From the NCBI GenBank assembly GCA_013373375.1, contig JABXHY010000033.1, forward strand, positions 1 through 64,000: 64,000 nucleotides of DNA, in the 5' to 3' direction. Source of the stretch: Gammaproteobacteria bacterium (lineage in GTDB: Bacteria > Pseudomonadota > Gammaproteobacteria > Enterobacterales > Kangiellaceae). A program made the position numbers and the translations under genes. Shown one piece after another: positions 25,965-35,245 of this stretch. Position 1 is the stretch's first letter. Each line of letters begins with the position of its first letter. Below the pieces are notes generated by a model that had not been told where the DNA came from, searched no databases, and saw nothing but the letters and a program-made list of their open reading frames with translations.

Positions 25965-27179
25965 ATGAATAATTTAAAGATCAACAAGCTCATAAATCTT
26001 CAGCGAAATAGCACTAAAACAAATTCACTCACTTTTAATGATCAGCGCCTTCTCGGGCATTTAAGCGAATTGATCAAACGTCCCTCAGTGACTCCTTATG
26101 ACGCGGGTTGCACTGACTATTTAAGTCAACAATTAACGGCGTATGGTTTTGAAACAGAAACATTTACCTTAAATGGCGTTACTAATTTAATCGCTAAAAC
26201 TGGTAAAGGTAAAAAGACCTTGGCGTTTGTTGGGCATACCGATGTCGTTCCTCCGGGAAATGAAGAACAATGGCAACACGCCCCTTATTCGGCTCACATT
26301 TCTGATGGGATAATCTGGGGTAGAGGATCAGTTGATATGAAAAGTGGCTTAAGCTGTATGTTAGATGCCACACAACAATTTCTTGAATCAGGCAATAGTT
26401 TCGACGACTATCAATTTTATTGGTTGGTTACCTCGGATGAAGAAGGTGAGGCCGAATACGGAACTCGCGCAATTGTTCATTATTTACAAAAAAAAAATAT
26501 TACGATTGATGCCTGCATTGTCGGAGAACCCAGTGCAAGTCGCTCCTGCGGTGACACAGTAAAAGTTGGTCGTCGAGGTGCGATATCAGGAAGTATTTCC
26601 ATAAAAGGTAAAGTGGGCCATGTTGCCTATCCGCAACAAATAGATAACCCGATTCATCATATGGGTTACGTGATAAGTCAACTGAATGCAATTGAATGGG
26701 ACTCGGGAAGTCTCGATTTTCCAGGAACCAGTTTACAAATTACCCACATAGACTCAGGGCAATTTACCGACAATGTTAGTCCTGCAGAATGCAAAATTCA
26801 CTTTAATATTCGGTACAGCCATAACTGGTGTGAAACCTCTTTAAATGCTCTTATTAAAAAACAATTAGCCAGTATCAATTGTCAATACGACATAACCTTT
26901 GATCGCCCTTGCCAACCATACTTGACGCCAATGGAATCACCTAAAACATCTTTGTTAAATGTCATTGAATCTGCCATCATTAAAACAACTGGGCGCTATC
27001 CGTTACTTTCAACTTCAGGCGGAACATCAGATGGTCGTTTTGTGGCACAGTTAGGTGCAGATGTTTATGAACTTGGCATTCCTAATAAAACAATCCACCA
27101 AATAAATGAGCGAGCAGAGATTGAAGATATCGTTCAGCTTCGTGATATATATGTAGAAATACTTAAGCATTACGCCTAA
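25965..27179 (+). CDS. dapE: Succinyl-diaminopimelate desuccinylase
   Basis: DapE hydrolyses N-succinyl-LL-diaminopimelate in lysine and peptidoglycan synthesis. The 404-residue protein carries the dinuclear zinc motifs: H91 in GHTDVVPPG, D124 in GRGSVDMKSG, acidic residues in TSDEEGEAE, and a histidine near the C-terminus (KTIHQINE). Typical DapE is about 375 residues. The extra length here is an N-terminal stretch (MNNLKINKLINL...), and a later start cannot be ruled out. A strong bidirectional terminator follows. An aspartate kinase, the first enzyme of the same pathway, lies about 4 kb away on the other strand. Confidence 0.93.
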   Translation: MNNLKINKLINLQRNSTKTNSLTFNDQRLLGHLSELIKRPSVTPYDAGCTDYLSQQLTAYGFETETFTLNGVTNLIAKTGKGKKTLAFVGHTDVVPPGNEEQWQHAPYSAHISDGIIWGRGSVDMKSGLSCMLDATQQFLESGNSFDDYQFYWLVTSDEEGEAEYGTRAIVHYLQKKNITIDACIVGEPSASRSCGDTVKVGRRGAISGSISIKGKVGHVAYPQQIDNPIHHMGYVISQLNAIEWDSGSLDFPGTSLQITHIDSGQFTDNVSPAECKIHFNIRYSHNWCETSLNALIKKQLASINCQYDITFDRPCQPYLTPMESPKTSLLNVIESAIIKTTGRYPLLSTSGGTSDGRFVAQLGADVYELGIPNKTIHQINERAEIEDIVQLRDIYVEILKHYA

Positions 27180-27261
27180 CAGCTTTGGTATATAATCGAA
27201 TCTATAATACGCTAAATGACAACTCAATATTCCAAAATGATGTTGTAATAAAAAGAATACA

Positions 27262-27295
27262 AAAAAATAAGGCCATCTCTGTGGCCTTATTTTTT
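27262..27295. terminator. Bidirectional terminator between dapE and the convergent lipoprotein gene
   Basis: Fourteen-base complementary arms (AAAAAATAAGGCCA and TGGCCTTATTTTTT) flank a TCTCTG loop, with A- and T-runs on both sides. It serves both converging transcripts. Confidence 0.9.
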
Positions 27296-27319
27296 ACTTC
27301 CTGATAATGAGTTTTGAGC

Positions 27320-29356
27320 TTAATTAACATTTATCTGATAAATGGTTGTTGTTCCACTCACTTCATTCGCAACGACCAATAATGGTTGTTGATTTGGACT
27401 AATCGATGCCGGAATAAATACCATTCCCTCTGGTCCTAAATCACCAGCAGCGTATGCTGGCTCAAGGCCATCTTCAATTAATCCAAAATCAAATTTATAA
27501 TCACGATTATTGATATACTGCATAAACTGTGGCGAACCTGGATTACTCACTTCGTAAACTATAATACCGCCTGTTCTCTCCAATCCGATAAACGCGTAAT
27601 GATGTCCGTTAATTTCCGCGACCGCTAAAGCTTCAGGTTCTGGCCCCTTATTGTCTGAACGGTTATCACCTTCGTTATCATCATTGTTGTTATTAAAGTT
27701 AAGGCCTAAAATCTCTGCCGTTTTAACTTCAAAGTCATCACCGCTATCGAATACCAAACGACCATTTTGATCCCAAATAGAAAAACTTCTTGCGCCATAA
27801 CTCTGAGCTAAATCTAAGTCTCCATCACCATCGGTATCATTAGCTAACGACGTTTTTAATCGCCCAATTAAATTGTTATCTGAGAACGGAGTAATATCCG
27901 AAACAATCCCAGCTTCGAAGGTTACATCTTTGAAGCTTACTTCTTCAACATAGGCATCATATTCTCGAGCATCACCTTCATTAGCCGTAACATAAAAATT
28001 CTGTCCTGCTACATGATAAGAAGCGATACTGTCCGGCATATACATGCCTCCGATTTCATAGTTTTGAATGTTGATTGCTTGATCACGATCACTTCCATCT
28101 AAACCATTGCCAGGCAAATTGTGATTTTTTGCTCCCAAATTAACAATTACATCTACTGCAGCAGCATTAATATCGATAACTGCAACTGCATTGTTTTCTT
28201 GCAATGTAACCCAAGCTTTTGAACCGTCAGCCGAAACAGCGATATATTCAGGTTCTAAATCTTCCGCTACCGAAGATTGACCGTCATGAAGATATACCGT
28301 TAAACCAGTAGCCGTCGCCGCAGCAACTTCACTATCACCATCGAACTCATCGGTAAGAGTAATTGAGTTAGCTGAAATAGACGCAACTTGATATGGAATT
28401 GGATCGCCTTCGCTGCTCGATAACGTAAACCATTGTCCTGCTTGTATTCCAGTAACATCACTCAACGTTAATACAGCAGGATCAGTATCGGTAAATGCAG
28501 ACACTGTTTTAACTGATCGATTTTTATTTCCAAAGATTCTTAATCCCTCAGGTAACTCACTATTGCGAACTGCACCAACATTAAATTCATTAAAACGAAT
28601 AAGTTGAGCCGTTAAAACATCAGGATTTGAGGCATCGATTATACTAACCGTACCTTCAGGATCTTCTGAATAATCGCTGTTAGGCTCACCCTCATTTGCA
28701 GTGAGTGCGGTTGTGCCATTTGGTGCAAAAACAATATTGTCCGGTAAAACACCAACCTCAATTTGACTACGAAAAGTCAAATCATTTGCATTAAATGCCT
28801 GAACGCGACCATTAGCCATATCATCGTCGTTCGCTACGGCCAACAAGACAATTCCGTTAGCGACAGCCACACTATTGACTTCGCCAGCTTCAGGCCAGTT
28901 GTCACTAGCAGAAAGAGTGGCAACTTTCACTGGAGCTTCTGGGTTCGTAATACTTAAAACGTCGACAGCCCCGATATTGGCATTAACGACAAACAAACGT
29001 TGGCTTGCTGCATCAAACGCAACAATTTCTGCAGCAGATTCGTCAAATGGATTGTCGTCTGTCGCGAAGCGTCCTATTTCACTCAGTTGAATGAATTGAC
29101 TTGCAACTCCATTACAATTAAAAGATGTACTAGTGATTTCAGAACTGTCTAAGGTGCCATTGTTATTTGTATCGACACCGGAATCTATTTGAGTACCGCC
29201 GTTCGGGCAGTTTGCGTTTCCAACGCTTAATGCTGTTTGCGACACCAACGAGGTGAGTCCATTTGAGCCATCTTGCCCATCGGTTCCATCGTCGCTACAT
29301 CCGAGTACAAACAGCACGGCAGCAGAACTTAAAGCAAGTTTAAATTGATTTTTCAT
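27320..29356 (-). CDS. Choice-of-anchor I family lipoprotein
   Basis: The 678-residue protein starts with a lipoprotein signal (lipobox VLGC, then SDD, so probably inner-membrane retention under the Lol rule). A DUF7151-like module follows (residues about 25-90: GQDGSNGLTSL, NCPNGG, DTNNNGTLDSSE, FNCNG) and then a long beta-propeller. The propeller segments LFVVNANIGAVDVL, VTANEGDAREYDAY and GPEPEALAV are characteristic of choice-of-anchor I proteins, which are often mislabelled alkaline phosphatases. Acidic, Ca-binding-like DTDGDGDLD is also present. It is convergent with dapE. The ligand is unknown. Confidence 0.85.
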   Translation of the reverse strand: MKNQFKLALSSAAVLFVLGCSDDGTDGQDGSNGLTSLVSQTALSVGNANCPNGGTQIDSGVDTNNNGTLDSSEITSTSFNCNGVASQFIQLSEIGRFATDDNPFDESAAEIVAFDAASQRLFVVNANIGAVDVLSITNPEAPVKVATLSASDNWPEAGEVNSVAVANGIVLLAVANDDDMANGRVQAFNANDLTFRSQIEVGVLPDNIVFAPNGTTALTANEGEPNSDYSEDPEGTVSIIDASNPDVLTAQLIRFNEFNVGAVRNSELPEGLRIFGNKNRSVKTVSAFTDTDPAVLTLSDVTGIQAGQWFTLSSSEGDPIPYQVASISANSITLTDEFDGDSEVAAATATGLTVYLHDGQSSVAEDLEPEYIAVSADGSKAWVTLQENNAVAVIDINAAAVDVIVNLGAKNHNLPGNGLDGSDRDQAINIQNYEIGGMYMPDSIASYHVAGQNFYVTANEGDAREYDAYVEEVSFKDVTFEAGIVSDITPFSDNNLIGRLKTSLANDTDGDGDLDLAQSYGARSFSIWDQNGRLVFDSGDDFEVKTAEILGLNFNNNNDDNEGDNRSDNKGPEPEALAVAEINGHHYAFIGLERTGGIIVYEVSNPGSPQFMQYINNRDYKFDFGLIEDGLEPAYAAGDLGPEGMVFIPASISPNQQPLLVVANEVSGTTTIYQINVN

Positions 29357-29557
29357 AGGTACTTCTCTTTTATTGTTAATTGAACTGATTAATCTGGAAG
29401 AAAATAGAAGGCATCAAAGAAGTCAATATCTTTCTGAGTCAATGAATTATCGAAATATTCCTTGGAGCGTCGAATAAAAACCCTGACTATAGTTATTATT
29501 TTTTTATAAATTTCTTTTAGAGCATCCATAACAATTGACGAACAACATTGAGTTTCA

Positions 29558-31264
29558 TTAAGCCAGATATCGTTTTTTCTTCTTCTCTTTTAGTAGATGA
29601 GTATCGACTAATACCAAACCATCTACGCACCCAGCAAATTCCGGATCTCGTCCAAAGTCTAAAAACTTAACACCACCTTCTTCACACAATTCTGTGTATT
29701 GCTTGTACAAAGTTGGCACTGATACTCCAAGATTCCCAAGTAAACTTTTTAGTTCAACAAAATCCTTCTTATAATCATTTCCAGTAAAGTTTGTTTTAAG
29801 TTGCTTACTTAATTCATCATCAAAAACATATGGATTGTATGAGTGTGCGTTTAGACTATTCTCAGAAAAATAAAGTGAATAAAAATAAACGAGAAGATCT
29901 TTTGCTCTTTGAGGCAGTTGATCACTGATACTGACCGGGCCAAATAAATAGCGGTACTGTGGATTCCTTTTTAAAAAAGCGCCAATTCCATACCATAGAT
30001 AGTCCAAAGAACGCTTACCCCAATATTTTGGTTGAACGAAACTTCGTCCGAGTTCTAATGACTGAGACAGATAGGACTCCATATTTGAACCAAACTCAAA
30101 CAAACTATTGGTATAAAGGCCGTCCAATCCTTTTTCTGAAATAACTTTTGCCGCATCACAAAATCGATAGGCGCCCACTATTTCAAGTGCTTTGTTATCC
30201 CACAGCACTAAATGAAAATAGTATCGGTCGTACTGATCAGTGTCTCGCTTAAATCCCGTGCCTTCTCCAACGGTTCGAAACGAAAACTCCCTCAATCGAC
30301 CAATTTCTCTGAGTATTGGAGAATCACTTAAGTTTTGACATAGAAAGATCTGTTTCCCGTCAGGTGTTTCGCCAATCCGGTCATGCTTTGATAAATGCTC
30401 ATAAACTTCAGCTGACTTTTCTGGATGTGCTATAGGTGTTTCGCTTTCAAAAATAGGACGTTTTTTTAATCCAACTGAATAAACATGTTTGCGGAATAAG
30501 CCAGCAATATGACGATTGTCAAACGGTAGATTATCGAAATTTTTGAACGGTATTGGATTTCCTATTTTAACGCCAACAGTTTTGGTCGCTTGTTTGAACA
30601 TTTCTTTCACGAGCAAAACAGTCGCCATAGGCTTGTAAATAATCGACGTTAAATAAAATAAAATCGAGTTTCGAGCGTCTAGGTAAATCGGTAAAATAGG
30701 AGCCTTCGCTGCGGCCGCAATACGAAGAAAGCCTGTCTTCCAATGTCCATCTCGAATACCTGCCAAGGCCATTCGAGAGACTTCACCCGCAGGAAAAATG
30801 ATCACAACGCCTTCGCTATTTAAGTGCTCATTAATTTCATTAAGATTTTCTTTTGGTGTTCTACCACCCATATTGTTCACAGGTAAAAGCAGTTTTCGAA
30901 GAGGTTTTAGGCTCATTAGCAAATCGTTTGCGACTATTTTTACGTCGCTCCGTATGTCGTAAACCAACTTAATCAATGCTAATCCATCAAGCGAACCTAT
31001 TGGATGATTAGCAACAATTACGGCTTTGCCTTGAGAAGGAATTTTTTCACGATCGGTATTTGAGACACTGTAGCTAAAGTTAAAATACTCGAGTACTTTT
31101 TCTACGAAATCAATACCTTCAAGATAGGGATAGTTTTGTCCAAACTCTTCAAACTCAGTTTCGTGTAACAAGTAGCGCAAAACACCAACCAGCGCCTTGT
31201 ACCGCATGGGTTTGGCAGAAATACTGGGGTACTTTTCTTGTAAAAAATTTTCAACCTGAAACAT
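29558..31264 (-). CDS. Bifunctional PlsC/GNAT acyltransferase, OlsF-like
   Basis: This protein of about 568 residues has an N-terminal PlsC-type lysophospholipid acyltransferase (catalytic H-x4-D in NHPIGSLDG, then FPAGEVS). The C-terminal part belongs to the hemolysin-like GNAT N-acyltransferase type (ELGRSFVQPKYWG, LFGPVSISD). This two-part arrangement matches the bifunctional OlsF, where the two halves make ornithine-containing lipids, so an aminolipid product is the best guess. I prefer the ATG at 31264; an upstream GTG at 31276 is an alternative. The neighbours (lysC, choice-of-anchor lipoprotein) do not refine the function. Confidence 0.78.
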   Translation of the reverse strand: MFQVENFLQEKYPSISAKPMRYKALVGVLRYLLHETEFEEFGQNYPYLEGIDFVEKVLEYFNFSYSVSNTDREKIPSQGKAVIVANHPIGSLDGLALIKLVYDIRSDVKIVANDLLMSLKPLRKLLLPVNNMGGRTPKENLNEINEHLNSEGVVIIFPAGEVSRMALAGIRDGHWKTGFLRIAAAAKAPILPIYLDARNSILFYLTSIIYKPMATVLLVKEMFKQATKTVGVKIGNPIPFKNFDNLPFDNRHIAGLFRKHVYSVGLKKRPIFESETPIAHPEKSAEVYEHLSKHDRIGETPDGKQIFLCQNLSDSPILREIGRLREFSFRTVGEGTGFKRDTDQYDRYYFHLVLWDNKALEIVGAYRFCDAAKVISEKGLDGLYTNSLFEFGSNMESYLSQSLELGRSFVQPKYWGKRSLDYLWYGIGAFLKRNPQYRYLFGPVSISDQLPQRAKDLLVYFYSLYFSENSLNAHSYNPYVFDDELSKQLKTNFTGNDYKKDFVELKSLLGNLGVSVPTLYKQYTELCEEGGVKFLDFGRDPEFAGCVDGLVLVDTHLLKEKKKKRYLA

Positions 31265-31403
31265 ACACGAACTCACTTTCTTCTATAATGAGAAGAGTAC
31301 GAGTCGATGATGACGATTATTTTAACAACTTATGGCAGTTTGATGACAATTAACCGCTTACGTTAAATACTTTCCTAAAGTTTGGAAGTTTAAAAAAGCT
31401 TGT

Positions 31404-32780
31404 TCAAATAAATTCTCGCCAACTTAATCCGTAACAAGAGTCATTTACTTGATGCTCAATTAGGCCATTGTGTAATTGTTCACACATTTGATTAGCGAAA
31501 GCATCATCGATAAGAAAACCGATCAAGCCATCCGCAGGAAGAATCTGATAACTATTAATTTTATCAAACCACTGATACTTCACATGCTCAACAGTTTCGT
31601 TAATCCAATGATCGTTTGTTGTGCTTCCCAATATGGTAATTAATGATTGTTGATAACGCACTTCAACTTTACCTAACGAGGTTAGCAAGCTTTCAACATC
31701 AGGCTGTTTCATCTCTGTATTTGTGTACAGATACAATCCCCCCAACGTTGTATCTTTAAATAAGTTAACCCGGTCAAACCCAGCAGGAATCAAGATTTTA
31801 TCAACAACAGATTGCTCTTGTGCAATCACCTGCACTAAGTTTGACTCAATGGCCATCGCCAAAGCCTCTTGAGTATCGCCCTTATCCGTTGAGATGATTG
31901 AGCCAGGGTTATCGGGTAAAGCCGTGGATTTAATGATTATAGGAATATGTTTCGAATGTGCTGGTTGCAAAGCTCTGGGGTGAATGACTTTAGCACCTGC
32001 CGTCGCCAAAACTGTTGCCTGACGATAATCAAGATAGGATATTTGCAAAGCGTCGGCATTGATTCTTGGGTTAAAAGTAAAAACACCCGGCACATCCGTC
32101 CAAATTTCAATTTTCTCTGCGGCTAATTTTGCGCCAAGATAACAGGCAGATGTATCCGACCCTTCTCTTCCAAGCAAAACCGTTTGATTCAATTCATCTC
32201 GAGCAATAAATCCCTGCGTGACGACTATGTCCTCTGTTTGAGACCATTGCGATTGCAAGTCGGAATCCTCTGAATAACCGCATTGATTACTTGTAAAGTG
32301 ATGCCAAGGATCATCCATTGAATTATTCGCTAACAACACTTCTCGAATATCACACCAATTCGCAGGCAAATTGTGCTGTTGTAAATAAGCAGCTCCCAAA
32401 GTGGAAGACATTAACTCTCCTAACGCGACAACTTTTGCGTGCGATGCAGGACTTATTTGTTCTTGTTGATAAATATCATCACAAAAAGCAGCTAATTGCT
32501 CAAACCAAGGTTCTAGCAATCGATTGCCATCCAAACCTATTTGTGACGCGAAAGTTGAATGCAGCTCTCGCAGATGAGTGATAGCTGTTTCGTGAACGCC
32601 AGAAAGCGCTTGATGAAGTAATGCTTCAAGTAGGTTTGAAACGTTTTTTAAAGCAGAAAGAACTAGCACTGGCCGTTTACCTAACGCCTGCTGTAATTCT
32701 ACTTGCGCTTTAATTGTTTGCCAAAGATTAGGGTCAGCAACACTGCTGCCGCCAAATTTTAGAATTATCCAGTTGGTCAT
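31404..32780 (-). CDS. lysC: Aspartate kinase (monofunctional, divergent C-terminus)
   Basis: Aspartate kinase phosphorylates L-aspartate at the start of the lysine, threonine and methionine pathways. The 458-residue protein has the K-F-G-G-S-S nucleotide motif at residues 8-13, GREGSDTSA and the conserved IWTDVPGVFTFNPR segment. The C-terminal ACT region is weakly recognisable. Near the N-terminus (LKFGGSSVADPNLWQTI) it looks closer to the kinase half of kinase-diaminopimelate decarboxylase fusions than to E. coli LysC, but here it stands alone with no lysA beside it. It lies 25 bases downstream of the ygiF-like gene and is probably cotranscribed. I saw no lysine riboswitch. Confidence 0.88.
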   Translation of the reverse strand: MTNWIILKFGGSSVADPNLWQTIKAQVELQQALGKRPVLVLSALKNVSNLLEALLHQALSGVHETAITHLRELHSTFASQIGLDGNRLLEPWFEQLAAFCDDIYQQEQISPASHAKVVALGELMSSTLGAAYLQQHNLPANWCDIREVLLANNSMDDPWHHFTSNQCGYSEDSDLQSQWSQTEDIVVTQGFIARDELNQTVLLGREGSDTSACYLGAKLAAEKIEIWTDVPGVFTFNPRINADALQISYLDYRQATVLATAGAKVIHPRALQPAHSKHIPIIIKSTALPDNPGSIISTDKGDTQEALAMAIESNLVQVIAQEQSVVDKILIPAGFDRVNLFKDTTLGGLYLYTNTEMKQPDVESLLTSLGKVEVRYQQSLITILGSTTNDHWINETVEHVKYQWFDKINSYQILPADGLIGFLIDDAFANQMCEQLHNGLIEHQVNDSCYGLSWREFI

Positions 32781-32805
32781 TTTAATAATGTTTGATCAAT
32801 TGCTT

Positions 32806-34326
32806 TTAACTAAGCCAGTAGGGACGAGATTTAAACATCGCCTTGCGAGTTTGTTCCATTGCTTCGAGTACTGCTTCATTTCGTTTGGAAAACCAATGCT
32901 CGATGTCTTTTTCATCTTTTATATCATATTGCTGTGAACAATCTGCGACATATCTAAAATAAGCGAGCTCTCTTGCACCTGCCATTAAATCCAACCAAGG
33001 CTGACGATATTTCTGACGTAGTTTAGAATCAAATAAACCGCCAAAAAATAATCCGACATCAAGTGCTTTACGTAATCGTGGAATTTGCCCAATATATTCA
33101 CCGACCGAAAGCGCCGTCTTACCTCCGAGTTCGCGTTTTAGATCTTTCAATATGTGTTCAAGCTGTGCTCTGGCAAATTCGATTATTGGCTTATTTAATC
33201 GTTCTTGCTCCGACTCTTTAATGAATTCTCGCCAGTTCTTAAAAAACAACCACTCTGAAATACCAAGCATCACTAAGTTATATCGTTCCGACTGCTGTAG
33301 GCGTTTGAATTGTTTAATCGCGTCGTTGAGATCCGCTTTGTTTTTCTTCATCGCAATATCAAGTTGCGCTTCAGTCGCTAAGTCGTCTTGCAGCATTTGT
33401 TGCAAATGATGACGCTCACGCGCGACATCAACAATGCGAGAGATTATCTCGGCGACCCATTCCCAATTAGCTCTTAAATCGCTGGTCGCATGGCGAGGAA
33501 TAAGCGCACCAAATACTTGATACACATGCTGCACAAATAACAGTGCTCGGTACATTTGTAAAATCGCTTCTGGCGCTAAACTCGAGTCTAGAAACTGTTC
33601 GTAATACTGCCAGTGCTTTAATCCCGAATAGCAAATAATTTCAAACGCTTTTTCAGCTTCCGTTCCCTGGCTTAATTCAATGGTCGACATTCGCCTGTGA
33701 GTCACCGGCAAATTTGAACAAAGTGCATAGCCTCGGCGTGCTTTGCTGGCATTACTAATGGAAAAACCATATTCAGAAATTAAAAAGCGGCTTAATCGAA
33801 AAAGATGTTTCGCATCGCCTCGTAACAATTCAAGTTCAACTTCAGAAATTGGAGAGGATTCGTCTTCATAAAAAACATGCCCAACATCAAGTGCAATTTC
33901 TATTTCAGTTCCATCTTCAAAATAAACACAGTTTCTGTAGCGTTTAAAGTTTGTCGTAAAAACTCTATCAAACTCGCCGTCTTCCGTTTCTGCTTCTTCC
34001 AACAAGATTTTTAAATAGGGATCTTCAACTTTATCAACGTCGATTTTAAATTCGCTAAGTTCAACTTCAGACTCATTACGTTCGTGCAACCCACCAATTG
34101 CTCGACCCGACGCTTTAACCGTTTGAATTAACTTGTCACCATCAACTCGAATGCGCAAACCAATTTTAAGTTCTCTCAACTTAAAATTAGCAGTATCAAA
34201 GTAAGTGTTTTTTAAATCGGACGAGCGCCATTGATCGATCGACTGAACATCGGGGAAAGTCGCTTCCAACAGTTGTTTCACCTGCTGCTGTTCAGCGATT
34301 AGTTTGACTTCAAGTTCATTAGCCAT
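32806..34326 (-). CDS. ygiF: CYTH-CHAD inorganic triphosphatase (YgiF-like)
   Basis: The 506-residue protein opens with the CYTH signature E-L-E-V-K-L at residues 4-9. A metal/triphosphate-binding tunnel domain follows to about residue 200, and a helical CHAD domain rich in Arg/Lys fills the rest. E. coli YgiF hydrolyses inorganic triphosphate; CHAD domains are known to bind polyphosphate. It is upstream of and probably cotranscribed with lysC. It diverges from the DUF47-PiT pair, which fits a phosphate or polyphosphate theme. It keeps the glnE-ygiF-ygiM order. Confidence 0.9.
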   Translation of the reverse strand: MANELEVKLIAEQQQVKQLLEATFPDVQSIDQWRSSDLKNTYFDTANFKLRELKIGLRIRVDGDKLIQTVKASGRAIGGLHERNESEVELSEFKIDVDKVEDPYLKILLEEAETEDGEFDRVFTTNFKRYRNCVYFEDGTEIEIALDVGHVFYEDESSPISEVELELLRGDAKHLFRLSRFLISEYGFSISNASKARRGYALCSNLPVTHRRMSTIELSQGTEAEKAFEIICYSGLKHWQYYEQFLDSSLAPEAILQMYRALLFVQHVYQVFGALIPRHATSDLRANWEWVAEIISRIVDVARERHHLQQMLQDDLATEAQLDIAMKKNKADLNDAIKQFKRLQQSERYNLVMLGISEWLFFKNWREFIKESEQERLNKPIIEFARAQLEHILKDLKRELGGKTALSVGEYIGQIPRLRKALDVGLFFGGLFDSKLRQKYRQPWLDLMAGARELAYFRYVADCSQQYDIKDEKDIEHWFSKRNEAVLEAMEQTRKAMFKSRPYWLS

Positions 34327-34510
34327 CTAGCAGTCTATTACATTTATTTTCAGCGAAATGTCAGTTTAACCAGCATCCCTACTCGTGTCACCCCTTTCCT
34401 AACATGCTAATATTCTCTCCGAAAAGTCGTCGTTGACGCGGCTGGACAAGCTTCGGCCTGCCCCTTACAATCGCGTCACATTTTATTCATCTAACTGCCA
34501 TGGAACTGTC

Positions 34511-35185
34511 ATGAATCTTATTAGTGATTTATTTGCTGCATCTCCCTTCCGTCCCATGCAAGACCACATAGAGAAAGTTCACGAGTGCGTCAGTCACTTA
34601 AAACCGTTTCTAGAAGCCGTTTTTGCTGAAAAATGGGATACTGTTGACGCACTACAGCAAACGATCAGCTCACTCGAAAATGACGCTGATGATCTGAAAA
34701 AAGACATTCGCCTTAAACTGCCTGGTGGTATTTTTCTTCCGGTGGCTCGAACTGATCTACTCGGACTTGTCACCGCGCAGGATAAACTGGCCAATCGCGC
34801 CAAAGACATCGCAGGTCTTATGACCGGTCGTCAAATGACTATTCCGCAGCAGCTTCAGCCTTCATTCATGGCTTATCTAGAGCGCTGCATCGATGCTTCT
34901 GAGCAGGCACACAAAGCGATTCACGAACTTGATGAGTTAGTCGAGACTGGTTTTCGTGGACGAGAGGCCAGTTTAGTCGAAAAAATGATTTCAGAGCTCG
35001 ATAAAATCGAAAATGACACTGACGTATTACAGCGAAAACTTCGTAAAGAATTGTTTGGTATGGAAAACGACTTACCACCCGTACACGTCATATTTCTATA
35101 CAAGATAATCGACTGGATGGGTGATCTGGGTGACCGAGCAGAAAAAGTCGGCTCAGATCTCGAGCTCATGTTAGCAAGAAAATAA
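34511..35185 (+). CDS. TIGR00153 / DUF47 PhoU-like regulator
   Basis: The 224-residue protein belongs to the DUF47 family of PhoU-like helical bundles (MNLISDLFAASPFRPM..., LPGGIFLPVARTDL, IDWMGDLGDRAEKVG). The start at 34511 fits the family N-terminus and has GGAA just upstream; an in-frame start at 34433 adds an unrelated tail. DUF47 proteins are typically encoded next to PiT transporters, as here (60-base gap), and probably regulate them in the cytoplasm. Confidence 0.92.
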   Translation: MNLISDLFAASPFRPMQDHIEKVHECVSHLKPFLEAVFAEKWDTVDALQQTISSLENDADDLKKDIRLKLPGGIFLPVARTDLLGLVTAQDKLANRAKDIAGLMTGRQMTIPQQLQPSFMAYLERCIDASEQAHKAIHELDELVETGFRGREASLVEKMISELDKIENDTDVLQRKLRKELFGMENDLPPVHVIFLYKIIDWMGDLGDRAEKVGSDLELMLARK

Positions 35186-35245
35186 TCAATCTATAAAAAA
35201 CAATAAAACTATCTATATCAGTTAACAATTTATAAAGGTTCGACT

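Noticed and set aside
32731-32740. GGGTCAG match to the dispersed repeat
   Set aside because: Only seven bases in coding sequence of lysC, expected by chance.
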